Origin: a virus
Virus record (IMG/VR): IMGVR_UViG_3300014914_000020
Location: 1 to 33,384 of that record
Direction: 5' to 3' (one strand)
Length of the DNA: 33,384 nucleotides
Made by a program: the position numbers and the translations under genes. A model generated the notes under the pieces. The model was given only the letters and a program-made list of their open reading frames with translations, had not been told where the DNA came from and did not search any database. Shown piece after piece: positions 1 through 6,128 of this stretch (positions are counted from its first letter, which is position 1; every line of letters starts with the position of its first letter).

Positions 1-120
1 ACCTTGAAGCGCGCTGATCTGACTCGACGTTTGGAGCCCGCGGAGAAAGAGGATCGTGTGCGTCCGGGCCATCCGGTGCTGGCCCATCGCGCACTTGAGC
101 CGTCGAATCCAGCGGATCAT
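1..120 (-). CDS. partial hypothetical protein (N-terminal 40 codons)
   Basis: An ATG at 120 overlaps the TGA of the upstream gene (ATGA). The frame then stays open for 40 codons to the window edge, so only the N-terminus is seen. It begins MIRWIRRLKCAMGQ and is basic at first. The start/stop coupling matches the habit of the whole leftward operon, which is the main evidence that it is real. No family can be named. Confidence 0.45.
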   Translation of the reverse strand, partial: MIRWIRRLKCAMGQHRMARTHTILFLRGLQTSSQISALQG

Positions 121-539
121 CCGCCCAGCCCCCCAGGCCCGCCGCCCAGGCTGCCATCGCCGCGAGACCGCCGCGCAGCCAGAAGCGCTCGCATGCGTGG
201 GTCAGCGTTGCAGCGCGCGTCGGCATCCTCAAGCGCGGCGTCGATGCACTCATCGGAGAGCACGTCGTCGCGGCTGGCGTCCCAGGTCACGGCTCGCGCC
301 GTGATCTGGCGATGACCGTGCATCGGCGAGCCCCGGCCAACGGTGACCTTGGCCCAGCCCTGGTCATCGTGGTCGAGGATGAAGAAAGCGCCCGTGCTGG
401 CCTCGACGCGGACGGCCGGCACCCGAAGTCCGATCAGGTTGAGCGCCCAGTAGAGCTTGAACCTTGGATCCGGCCCGACGATGACGCTGCCGCGGAACGC
501 GGAGCACGGCTCGCCGTTCCAGAAAGTGGGCGTGGTCAT
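117..539 (-). CDS. hypothetical protein, 140 aa
   Basis: The ATG at 539 overlaps the stop of the preceding gene by 4 bp (ATGA), so it is translationally coupled. The first 90 residues look like a compact beta-rich domain (GSVIVGPDPRFKLYW, then STGAFFILDHDDQGWAKV). This is followed by an acidic helix and a basic, glycine-rich C-terminal tail (GGGPGGLGG). I do not recognise the family. Its position among small accessory genes suggests an early, non-structural protein. Confidence 0.65.
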   Translation of the reverse strand: MTTPTFWNGEPCSAFRGSVIVGPDPRFKLYWALNLIGLRVPAVRVEASTGAFFILDHDDQGWAKVTVGRGSPMHGHRQITARAVTWDASRDDVLSDECIDAALEDADARCNADPRMRALLAARRSRGDGSLGGGPGGLGG

Positions 540-775
540 GGGTAGTCCTTGAGCAGATTCTCCCAGCCGTCTCGTGGCGCTTCCCATCCCTGGGATAGAC
601 GGAACTCCTCGACAATGTCCGCTGCGATCGAGGCCTCGTGCGTAGCGCCCAGGGTGACTGGTGTTGATCGCGTGGACAGCCAGCCGGCGAACGCGAAGAG
701 CGCCTCGCTCGGGCTGGTGGGCTCGGTCGCTTTGGCCATTGACTCGATCTCCTTCGGCGGTGGTGTCGTGCTCAT
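536..775 (-). CDS. hypothetical protein, 67-79 aa
   Basis: The ATG at 775 overlaps the previous stop (ATGA). An in-frame ATG at 739 has a better ribosome binding site (AAGGAG about 9 nt upstream) and may be the real start, giving 67 residues. The sequence is a soluble small protein with a short amphipathic helix (HEASIAADIVEEFRLSQGW) and an aromatic C-terminus (DGWENLLKDYP). No family is recognised. Confidence 0.65.
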   Translation of the reverse strand: MSTTPPPKEIESMAKATEPTSPSEALFAFAGWLSTRSTPVTLGATHEASIAADIVEEFRLSQGWEAPRDGWENLLKDYP

Positions 776-1146
776 GCGACGAGTACCCAGCCCTTGGGCT
801 CGACGCGCAGGTTGCCGGCTGCCCAGGCGACGAGCTCAGCGTCGAGCTCGCGGCCGTAGAAGACGGCGCCGTCGAACCTACCCAGGCCCTCCCAGCGCTG
901 CGGGTCGTCGTGCGGAAGCACCAGCAGGACGGCGTCATTCTTGAATGAGACTCGCTGAGCCTGGCTCCCCACGGTGCGCGCGGCCGCAGCGATCAGCTTG
1001 CCGCCGTGCTTCCGGAGCTCGCCCCAGAAGTAGCGCTCGGAGCTCTTGGGCACGCCGAGCACGAAGAGCCCCCCGCGTTGCTGGGGCGAGGCCGCGCTGG
1101 CGAGCAGCGCGTGGATGGCGACGCGGTTGTCGAGGATGCAAACCAT
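772..1146 (-). CDS. hypothetical protein, 124 aa
   Basis: The ATG start follows a purine-rich GGGGGG stretch. The protein is mixed alpha/beta with a hydrophobic N-terminus (MVCILDNRVAIHALLASAAS), a strand pair around GLFVLGVPKSSERYFWGELR and a later AVLLVLPHDDP strand. There is no signal peptide cleavage motif and no recognised motif. It sits between a DUF3850-like gene and a small soluble protein and is coupled to the latter by a 4-bp overlap. Confidence 0.65.
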   Translation of the reverse strand: MVCILDNRVAIHALLASAASPQQRGGLFVLGVPKSSERYFWGELRKHGGKLIAAAARTVGSQAQRVSFKNDAVLLVLPHDDPQRWEGLGRFDGAVFYGRELDAELVAWAAGNLRVEPKGWVLVA

Positions 1147-1189
1147 TACAGGCGCCCCCCGTGCTCTGCCCTGGAATGCCTGGCCTCCA

Positions 1190-1624
1190 TCAATCCGCCT
1201 CCCCTTCGACGAGCACCTGCGGGCTGGCGTACTCGAGCGCCTTCATGACCGAGCCGACAGCCACGCGCTTTCCGGTGACCGAGAACACGTTGAGGCCGAG
1301 CACGGCCCACTCGCTGTCGAGCGCGTCATTCCAGACCCACGAGTCGACGGTGCCGCCGCAGCCGTCGCCGGCGCCGCGCGTGACGTAGGTGATGCGAGCG
1401 CGGATGCTGCGGCCGGTGTAGCCGTGCTCCTCGCTGCCGCCATTATCGGCTGCCTGGGGATCCCACTCCTTGAGCACGAGCAGGTCGCTCACGCGGTAGC
1501 CGCGGTCGTCCTTGCGCAGCTCGAAGGGCTTGAGGCCGAGCGCCATGGCCTGGAAGGGCGCGGGCCAGGTCTTGAGCTCGTGGCATCGGTCGCGGACGGA
1601 CGGGGCGGGCTGTGCTTCGGTCAT
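1190..1624 (-). CDS. DUF3850/ASCH-like protein (PUA-fold)
   Basis: The 144-residue product begins shortly before HELKTWPAPFQAMALGLKPF, followed by ELRKDDRGYRVSDLLVLKEW and then YTGRSIRARITYV. This is the typical order of the DUF3850/ASCH-like domain: HxLKtwPepF, FElRkdDR, GdxLxLxEw, ytGrxlxxxityv. The family has a PUA-like fold thought to bind nucleic acid, and phage copies are common but their role is unknown. The ATG at 1624 has a good site (AGGAGCACCGCC). The frame is also open upstream to an ATG at 1834, so a 214-residue form is possible. I trust the domain call more than the start. Confidence 0.8.
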   Translation of the reverse strand: MTEAQPAPSVRDRCHELKTWPAPFQAMALGLKPFELRKDDRGYRVSDLLVLKEWDPQAADNGGSEEHGYTGRSIRARITYVTRGAGDGCGGTVDSWVWNDALDSEWAVLGLNVFSVTGKRVAVGSVMKALEYASPQVLVEGEAD

Positions 1625-1834
1625 GGCGGTGCTCCTGGGCAGTAGGGGGTGGACGGCGTAGAGGTGGTGCTCCTGGCTGGAGCCCTTCCGATCCGCGACG
1701 GCGTAGCGCTCCAGCGCCTTGGCGGCGTAGCGCTCCAGCGCCTTGGCGGCGTAGCGGCCATACCGCTCGCTCTCTTGGTCGGCGAGCTCCTGCTGGTGAT
1801 CCGCGAAGTCCCGTATGACCGAAGGCGGGACCAT
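1625..1834 (-). CDS. in-frame upstream ORF / N-terminal extension of the DUF3850 gene
   Basis: From the ATG at 1834 a 70-codon frame runs without a stop into the start of the DUF3850-like gene at 1624. It fills the only sizeable gap between its neighbours. The sequence is charged and helical and carries a tandem octapeptide repeat, ERYAAKAL twice then ERYAVAD, encoded by a 24-bp DNA repeat. It could be an alternative N-terminus of the 1190-1624 product or a separate small gene that has lost its stop. Confidence 0.4.
1701..1756. repeat. 24-bp tandem repeat, two full copies plus 8 bp
   Basis: The unit starting GCGTAGCGCTCCAGCGCC occurs at 1701-1724 and, identically, at 1725-1748. A third partial copy of 8 bp follows (1749-1756). 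In the minus frame each unit encodes eight residues (ERYAAKAL). Perfect identity suggests a recent expansion by slippage. Confidence 0.9.
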
Positions 1835-1869
1835 GTCATAGAGACGTGACGCTGTCTTCTCCGGGCGCG

Positions 1870-2127
1870 TCAACCGTCGAGCCTCGTGATGACAACGTCG
1901 CCGGACACTTCGACGAGCGCGCCAGTTTCGGCGTCGCTGAAGAAGTAGCCGTCGCTGGCCTCCTCGCTGAGGACCTTGCCGCTCGACGTCCACTCGCGGA
2001 CCTTCATGCCTCCCGAATACAGCTCGACCTTGTGCTGGTCTCCATAGCCGCCGGCCTTGGCTCTACGGGCGTCCGTGCATCCGGCGAGGGTTGCGAGAAG
2101 GGCGAGCACGATGAGGGGCTTGGTCAT
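1870..2127 (-). CDS. small lipoprotein, 85 aa
   Basis: The product starts MTKPLIVLALLATLAGC: a short basic n-region, a hydrophobic core and an LAGC lipobox, so it should be lipidated at Cys17. The mature part (GDQHKVELYSGG, VREWTSSGKVLSEEASDGYFF, GALVEVSGDVVITRL) is a small beta-rich domain. I recognise this pattern from short phage lipoproteins of unknown role. The start is set by GGAG nine nt upstream and by ATGA coupling to the preceding gene. A role at the host envelope, such as superinfection exclusion, is only inference. Confidence 0.8.
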   Translation of the reverse strand: MTKPLIVLALLATLAGCTDARRAKAGGYGDQHKVELYSGGMKVREWTSSGKVLSEEASDGYFFSDAETGALVEVSGDVVITRLDG

Positions 2128-2486
2128 GATGTTGGCTCCGCTGGCGGTGACGTTTCTTCCGGTTCCATTGATTGCTTGGGCTTCGGTGCCCACTGGCTCG
2201 CGTCCGGCTGGCCGCCGCTCGACAAGAGCTCGCGCGCCCAAGTGGCCTGGAGTCGAGCAACGACCTGCTCACAGCGAATAGACGCGCTCGGATACTGGCT
2301 GCCAGTCCACGCGGCAATGCGCGCGTCGATCTCGCGGTGCCCAGCGAACCACTCGAGCAGCTCGTCCGACGGCCGCTCTCCCCTCGAGAGCTGGGCCTTG
2401 ACCTGGCTGCAAAGAATGCGCGTCGCCTCTTCGGAGCTGCGCTTCGCGTCGCCTTCCCACGGCGGCGGTGGTTCATAGCATGGCAT
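2124..2486 (-). CDS. hypothetical protein, 120 aa
   Basis: The start overlaps the previous stop by 1 bp (TGATG) and the stop overlaps the next start by 4 bp, placing it firmly in the operon. The N-terminus is proline/aromatic rich (MPCYEPPPPWEGDAKR). The middle is helical (ATRILCSQVKAQLSRGERPSDELLEWFAGHREIDARIAAWTG, residues about 21-62). The C-terminus is disordered and proline rich. Not recognised beyond resembling small phage proteins of early operons. Confidence 0.7.
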   Translation of the reverse strand: MPCYEPPPPWEGDAKRSSEEATRILCSQVKAQLSRGERPSDELLEWFAGHREIDARIAAWTGSQYPSASIRCEQVVARLQATWARELLSSGGQPDASQWAPKPKQSMEPEETSPPAEPTS

Positions 2487-2782
2487 CAGGACTTCCTCGC
2501 GCGCGGCCTACGGGCCTGGTCAGCCTTCGGGCAGGTCGCGAAGTGAGACGTTCTGCGGACGGTATCGCTCGGCCACTCGTCGCGATCGAAGAGAGTGGGC
2601 GCGATGACGTGCGCGCGGGCGTCGCTGCCAAGCCCGTCGATGACAACCTTGCCGTCGCTGCTGGGCTCAGCGTCGACCGGCATCCAGGACCCAGACGCGG
2701 CCGTGCGGACCCAGACGATGGATTTGCCGCAGTAGGTGCAGCGCTTGACGGCGCAGCAGTTTATCGGCGCGTAGTGGGCCAA
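2486..2782 (-). CDS. small zinc-ribbon-like protein, 98 aa
   Basis: A TTG start gives MAHYAPINCCAVKRCTYCGKSIVWV..., with CxxC at residues 15-18 and a later HFATCPKAD that could supply the other zinc ligands. The pattern 'C-CGK-I-WV...G-WMPVDAEP' resembles small phage and actinobacterial-type zinc-ribbon proteins of unknown role. It is next to the sigma factor gene, so a nucleic-acid contact is plausible but unproven. The C-terminus is basic (ARRPRARKS). Confidence 0.7.
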   Translation of the reverse strand: MAHYAPINCCAVKRCTYCGKSIVWVRTAASGSWMPVDAEPSSDGKVVIDGLGSDARAHVIAPTLFDRDEWPSDTVRRTSHFATCPKADQARRPRARKS

Positions 2783-2815
2783 TCGGTCACTCCAGGGGGG
2801 CCAGCGTTCCGGCGG

Positions 2816-3295
2816 TCAGCCTAGCAGCCGTTCGAGAATCCGTCGACCTCGGTGAGCTCGCATGCGGGCGGCCTCGGGCGTGATGCCCAGGCGCTCGGCG
2901 GCCTGGATCCGGCCAAGCCCCAGGAGCTCCAGCTCGAGCACGGCCCTCGGTGCCGGCGGGAGGTCGCCCAGGGCCTCGGGGACCCTGGCGACCAGCTCGG
3001 CGCGCCCGGCCACGTCCTCGGCCGCGACGAGGTCTTCGAGGACGCCTGCGCCCTGGGCTGCGGCGCGTGCGGCCCTGGGCCTGCCGGCGGCCTCGACGCG
3101 GACGTGCCGCCAGCGGTCGACCAGCACGCCCCAGGCGGCAGTCGTGCCCCAGGCAGGGCCGACGCCGCCGGCGACCAGGAGGGCGCGCGCGGCGACCTCC
3201 TGGGCGATCTCCAGGCAATCCTCGCGCGGCAGGCCGCGGCGTCTGGCAGCTCGGAAGGCGGCGCGGTGCGCGGCGAGGACCTGGCCGTCGCTCAT
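2816..3295 (-). CDS. ECF-like RNA polymerase sigma factor
   Basis: The 159-residue protein has the two-domain plan of a minimal sigma-70 family factor. Residues about 10-66 resemble region 2 (REDCLEIAQEVAARALL, then WGVLVDRWRHVRVEAAG). Residues about 110-158 are a clear region-4 helix-turn-helix: LPPAPRAVLELELLGLGR, then QAAERLGITPEAARMRAHRG and RRILERLL. The middle linker is alanine and arginine rich. The ATG at 3295 follows the stop of the 72-residue gene by 2 nt. Such factors redirect host RNA polymerase to particular promoters; the repeated two-box leaders at 4563, 5234, 5863 and 7236 are candidate targets. Region 2 is weaker than region 4, so a sigma-like DNA-binding protein remains possible. 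Confidence 0.7.
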   Translation of the reverse strand: MSDGQVLAAHRAAFRAARRRGLPREDCLEIAQEVAARALLVAGGVGPAWGTTAAWGVLVDRWRHVRVEAAGRPRAARAAAQGAGVLEDLVAAEDVAGRAELVARVPEALGDLPPAPRAVLELELLGLGRIQAAERLGITPEAARMRAHRGRRILERLLG

Positions 3296-3297
3296 GC

Positions 3298-3516
3298 TCA
3301 CGGCTCGCCCATGGCGGCGCGCGTGGTGTCGATGTAGGTGGCTCGATCCGCCGTGCCGTCCGGGTAGGCCAGCCCGAGGGTGGTGGTCCCGTCGTCGTGG
3401 CGCGTGACGCGCGTGACGGTGAGGGGCCCACCAGCGCTCGCGTCGCGCTCCTGCGCGAGCCCGTAGACCACGTCCCCACGTCGAAGGCTGCGGATGCTCT
3501 TGGTCTTGCCTGCCAC
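3298..3516 (-). CDS. hypothetical protein, 72 aa
   Basis: A GTG start follows AGGAGCGCCACC. The product (MAGKTKSIRSLRRGDVVYGL, then GGPLTVTRVTRHDDGTTTLGL) looks like a small beta-barrel, similar in feel to short SH3-like or KOW-like folds. The family is not recognised. It is immediately upstream of the sigma factor gene with a 2-nt gap and is surely cotranscribed with it. Confidence 0.65.
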   Translation of the reverse strand: MAGKTKSIRSLRRGDVVYGLAQERDASAGGPLTVTRVTRHDDGTTTLGLAYPDGTADRATYIDTTRAAMGEP

Positions 3517-3581
3517 GGTGGCGCTCCTGGGATAGGCCCTCAGTCAATCACGCTTTAGGGCGTGGTCAAGTCGGCCAGCGG

Positions 3582-4562
3582 TCACGCTGCGAGCTTCCGG
3601 CACTTCGAGCGGCGCGCAGCCTGGACCTGGGCGACGTGCTCGCGGACCGACGGGTCGCGCTCGATGAAGCCGCGGTCCTCAGCCCAGACGCGCCAGGAGC
3701 CAGGGCGGCCGTCGGACTTGCGGGTCCGGCGCCAGAGCCCCTCGATGCGCAGGCCGTGCTTGCCCTTGCGGGCGGTGTCCTCGATCTCGATGGCCTTGGC
3801 CAGGAGGTCGGGGTGCTCGTCTTGCAGGCTCTCGAGCTCGCCCTCGGTCATGTTGGGGCAGAAGTAGCAGGAGCTCTTGCGGCAGCCGTCGAAGCCGGCG
3901 GCGCGGACGATGGCCTCGACCTCGTTGCGGTCGATGCCCCAGGCCTGGAGCGGATACCAGAAGGCGAAGCCGCCGACGTGCGCGGGCTTCTTGCAGGCGG
4001 CCTCGCCCTCGAGCGGGGCCTTGCGCTTCATGTCGGCGGGGCCGGCGTTGAAGCCGACCATCTTGACGGGGACGCGGCCAGCGGCGCGGTCGGCGATGAT
4101 GAGCGGGTGCGCCGCGAGGAAGGCATCCATGGGCTCGTGCTTCCACTTGACCGAGCAGCCGCCGCGGCCAAAGGCCTCGCCCGGCAGCGTCTCGTTGCTG
4201 AGCATGTTGCCGATGATGTTGGTGTAGCCCTCGGCGACGCGGACGCGCTTGCCGGTGGCCTCGTCGTCGCGGTAGAGCAGCGAGGCGGGGCCGTACTGGC
4301 GGCCGGTGCCGTGCCGGCTGACTACGGTGACGGCCGGCATGCCCTGCTCGACGAGCCACGCGGAGAAGGCCGCGACGTGAGCGTAGGTCTCGGGGATCTC
4401 GGCGCCGACGTCGGCGAAGAGGATCAGGTCGGGGCGGATGCCGCGCCGGACGCACTCGATGAGGAAGGCCGTCGAGTCGAAGCCGCCGCCGAAGTTGGCG
4501 ATGAGCGTGGCGCCGTCGGCTGGGGCCGTGCCGTGGTCGAAGGCCTGGTAGGTGATGGTCAT
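3582..4562 (-). CDS. PAPS reductase-like PP-loop ATPase with conserved cysteines
   Basis: The 326-residue protein belongs to the adenine nucleotide alpha-hydrolase family related to PAPS reductase. Its PP-loop reads NFGGGFDSTA (residues 23-32), a variant of SGGxDST. It is followed by ILFADVGAEIPETY, the usual strand with an acidic residue. GCSVKWKHEP (135-144) matches the C-x-x-K-x-K-P region. Cys190 and GCRKSSCYFCP (226-236) give five cysteines that could hold a metal or an iron-sulfur cluster. Phage members have no proven role; related enzymes activate substrates with ATP for sulfur transfer (PAPS reductase, DndC, TtcA). It starts downstream of a conserved two-box leader with GGGAGC before the ATG. 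It might serve DNA modification with the nearby C5 methyltransferase, but that is inference. Confidence 0.8.
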   Translation of the reverse strand: MTITYQAFDHGTAPADGATLIANFGGGFDSTAFLIECVRRGIRPDLILFADVGAEIPETYAHVAAFSAWLVEQGMPAVTVVSRHGTGRQYGPASLLYRDDEATGKRVRVAEGYTNIIGNMLSNETLPGEAFGRGGCSVKWKHEPMDAFLAAHPLIIADRAAGRVPVKMVGFNAGPADMKRKAPLEGEAACKKPAHVGGFAFWYPLQAWGIDRNEVEAIVRAAGFDGCRKSSCYFCPNMTEGELESLQDEHPDLLAKAIEIEDTARKGKHGLRIEGLWRRTRKSDGRPGSWRVWAEDRGFIERDPSVREHVAQVQAARRSKCRKLAA

Positions 4563-4618
4563 GGCGTTGCTCCCTTGAGGTAGCAACCCCTTCGGACATC
4601 GGCCGGGGGCCACTTGAG
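4563..4618 (-). promoter_or_regulatory. two-box leader, copy 1 (before PP-loop gene)
   Basis: In coding sense: CTCAAGT, 17 nt, CGAAG, 27 nt, then the ATG at 4562. The last part contains CACC/TACC, CTCAAGGGAGC and AACGCC. The same boxes and spacings precede the genes starting at 5233, 5862 and 7235. The geometry (two boxes 16-17 nt apart, start codon about 27 nt after the second) fits a promoter read by an ECF-type sigma factor, but no transcript start is known. Confidence 0.55.
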
Positions 4619-4638
4619 GCCGGCCCGGGGATTCCGAC

Positions 4639-4860
4639 TCATGAACCGAGCGCGTCCGGAACCTCGAGGACGGCGAAGGCGTGCGGGTGCCGTTGATGGC
4701 GAGGCTGGGCGGCCTCGAGATCGTCGCGCAGGCGGTCGGCGCATGGGCGCTCGGCGAAGGCATCGACGACCTCGACGAGGTCGTGCCCCAGGCCGTGGCG
4801 CGCGGTGTCGCGCAGCGCTCGCACGCGCACGACCAGGAAGCGGGGTTGGGCGTCTCGCAC
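4639..4860 (-). CDS. hypothetical protein, 73 aa
   Basis: A GTG at 4860 lies 4 nt after the previous stop and gives VRDAQPRFLVVRVRALRDTA, then GLGHDLVEVVDAFAERPCAD, a small basic alpha/beta protein. An ATG at 4914 in the same frame would add 18 proline-rich residues overlapping the upstream gene; it has no ribosome binding site, so I prefer the GTG. The gene ends just before the leader of the PP-loop gene. No family recognised. Confidence 0.5.
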   Translation of the reverse strand: MRDAQPRFLVVRVRALRDTARHGLGHDLVEVVDAFAERPCADRLRDDLEAAQPRHQRHPHAFAVLEVPDALGS

Positions 4861-4864
4861 TGGC

Positions 4865-5233
4865 TCAGGCCTCGCTGTCGGCGTCGGGGTGGTCGGGCCA
4901 GCAAGAGGGGTCATTGCAGACGTCGATCTCGGTCACGACCGCGAGCGCCACTGCGAAGGCCTCCTCGACGTTGGCATAGAACGCGGCGCCGTCGGCGGCC
5001 GTCGCGCTGGTGATGACTTCGGGCGCCACAGTCGGGCGGCCGACGGTCGGTGTGTCGTCGACGACCGAGACCGACTTGGCGCTGGTGTCGATCGCGAGGC
5101 GGATGGGGGAGTCGCGGAAGCGGACGACCACGGTGCTCGTGTCGGGGAAGGCGGTGACGGTGGCGCGCCCGACGATGACGGCGGCGTCCTCGTTGAAGGC
5201 GGTCTCGATGGCGTTGATGAGCGGGGTCTTCAT
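4865..5233 (-). CDS. hypothetical protein, 122 aa
   Basis: The ATG at 5233 is preceded by the conserved leader with GGGAGCAACGCC, the same as for the PP-loop gene. The product begins MKTPLINAIETAFNEDAAVIV and continues with beta strands (TSTVVVRFRDSPIRLAIDTS). It ends with a helix and a cysteine-containing tail (VCNDPSCWPDH). No family recognised. The frame is open upstream as far as an ATG at 5437, which would add a membrane segment. Confidence 0.6.
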   Translation of the reverse strand: MKTPLINAIETAFNEDAAVIVGRATVTAFPDTSTVVVRFRDSPIRLAIDTSAKSVSVVDDTPTVGRPTVAPEVITSATAADGAAFYANVEEAFAVALAVVTEIDVCNDPSCWPDHPDADSEA

Positions 5234-5289
5234 GGCGTTGCTCCCTTGGGGTGACACTCTCTTCGGCCACGCCCCCACGGTGACCTGAG
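5234..5289 (-). promoter_or_regulatory. two-box leader, copy 2
   Basis: Coding sense: CTCAGGT, 17 nt, CGAAG, 27 nt, ATG at 5233. The proximal part (CACCCCAAGGGAGCAACGCC) is nearly identical to copy 1. Here the leader lies inside an open frame from the upstream membrane ORF, so it may be translated as well as transcribed from. Confidence 0.55.
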
Positions 5290-5437
5290 TGGTCTCCTGG
5301 AGAATCCACCACGCGACTCCGACAGCAGCCGCCCAGGCGAGCAGTGGCCACGCCCAGGCAAGCAGGTCGAGCAGGGCCTCGAGGGCGACGCGCCACCAGC
5401 GCGGCCGCGGCGGACGGTCTTGGTCTGGGCTTTCCAT
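5234..5437 (-). CDS. membrane-segment ORF in frame with the 4865-5233 gene
   Basis: From an ATG at 5437 (AGGAGG about 13 nt upstream) the frame encodes a charged N-terminus, then WWRVALEALLDLLAWAWPLL and AWAAAVGVAWWIL, long enough for one or two membrane helices. It then reads straight through the leader into the ATG at 5233 with no stop. It is either an N-terminal membrane anchor giving a 190-residue form, or a separate small membrane protein. The hydrophobic stretch and GC3 pattern favour real coding. Confidence 0.45.
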
Positions 5438-5552
5438 GGTGATCGCAGAGCCTCCTGGTCGTGTGCGGGGCGGGGCGTTGATCGGCGGGCGTGCGCGCGT
5501 GTAGCGTCTGGCCGGTGATGCTCCCGCGAGGTTGGTCCCTCGCTTGAGACTC

Positions 5553-5584
5553 AGGCCCGCCCAGGGTTCGCCCCGGGCGGGCCT
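5553..5584. terminator. GC-rich hairpin, possible terminator
   Basis: A perfect 10-bp inverted repeat, AGGCCCGCCC and GGGCGGGCCT, is separated by 12 nt and lies 8 nt after the stop of the 5593-5862 gene. There is no long T-run on the minus strand (the plus strand has GTTTCATTTC), so it may work by stem stability or face the other way. Confidence 0.5.
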
Positions 5585-5592
5585 GTTTCATT

Positions 5593-5862
5593 TCAGACCT
5601 TCCAGCCGTCGGGCAGCCAGGCCTTGCGGTCACTCGTGCTCGGGCGCGGGCGCCTGCCGGCCTTGACCACCGGCCAGTGAAGCCGCAGCCAGCGTTTCGC
5701 GGCCGCGCGCTCGCCCTGGAAGAGGTCGCGCTCGTGCTGCGCGAGGCTCGTGTCGGCGTCCTCGATGAACCACTCGACATCGCCGGAGCGGCTACGGAAG
5801 CGCGTGATCGTGACGGGGCCGACGTTGTGCCGGCTCAGGATGGCGGGGCTGGTGGTGTTCAT
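5593..5862 (-). CDS. hypothetical protein, 89 aa
   Basis: The product is basic, with MNTTSPAILSRHN followed by GPVTITRFRSRSGDVEWFIE and a helix (LAQHERDLFQGERAAAKRWL). It ends in arginine-rich sequence and AWLPDGWKV. The charge suggests a nucleic-acid or nucleoprotein contact. No family recognised. It has a two-box leader upstream and a hairpin downstream, so it may form its own transcript unit. Confidence 0.65.
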   Translation of the reverse strand: MNTTSPAILSRHNVGPVTITRFRSRSGDVEWFIEDADTSLAQHERDLFQGERAAAKRWLRLHWPVVKAGRRPRPSTSDRKAWLPDGWKV

Positions 5863-5918
5863 GGTGGCGCTCCAGGTGAGATAGAAACCTCTTCGTCACG
5901 GCGGCCGACCGACTTGAG
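5863..5918 (-). promoter_or_regulatory. two-box leader, copy 3
   Basis: Coding sense: CTCAAGT, 16 nt, CGAAG, 28 nt, ATG at 5862. The box sequences are the same as in copies 1, 2 and 4, but the ribosome-binding part has diverged (CTGGAGCGCCACC). The conserved distal boxes with a diverged translation site argue that the boxes themselves are selected. Confidence 0.55.
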
Positions 5919-5926
5919 GCGCTGGG

Positions 5927-6109
5927 CTACTTTTCCTCGGGAGGACCGCCGGCGCTGTACGGGTCGACGCCGAGATCCTCCCAGCCCTCGAGGTCGGGGC
6001 AGTCGCACTCGAAGGCGTGCAGGTCGTGCACGCGGCACCACCATTCCCCGCAGACGCACCGGACCCAGGCGGGACCGGGCGGCGCGGGGCTCTGGTCGTG
6101 GTCTGGCAT
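5927..6109 (-). CDS. small Cys/His-rich protein, 60 aa
   Basis: The short product has CVCGEWWCRVHDLHAFECDC at residues 18-37: cysteines 18, 20, 25, 35 and 37 with His28 and His31. This is dense enough for one zinc site. The C-terminus is acidic and proline rich. Family not recognised. The ATG at 6109 is 20 nt downstream of the methyltransferase stop, so it is probably cotranscribed with it. Confidence 0.6.
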   Translation of the reverse strand: MPDHDQSPAPPGPAWVRCVCGEWWCRVHDLHAFECDCPDLEGWEDLGVDPYSAGGPPEEK

Positions 6110-6128
6110 GCCCCCAGGCTACAGGCGC

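Noticed and set aside
3298-3590. Fifth copy of the two-box leader before the gene starting at 3516
   Set aside because: The GAGCGCCACC ribosome site is shared with copy 3, but the distal boxes read CTTGACC and CTGAG with spacing of about 20 nt, so it does not fit the 16-17 nt pattern.
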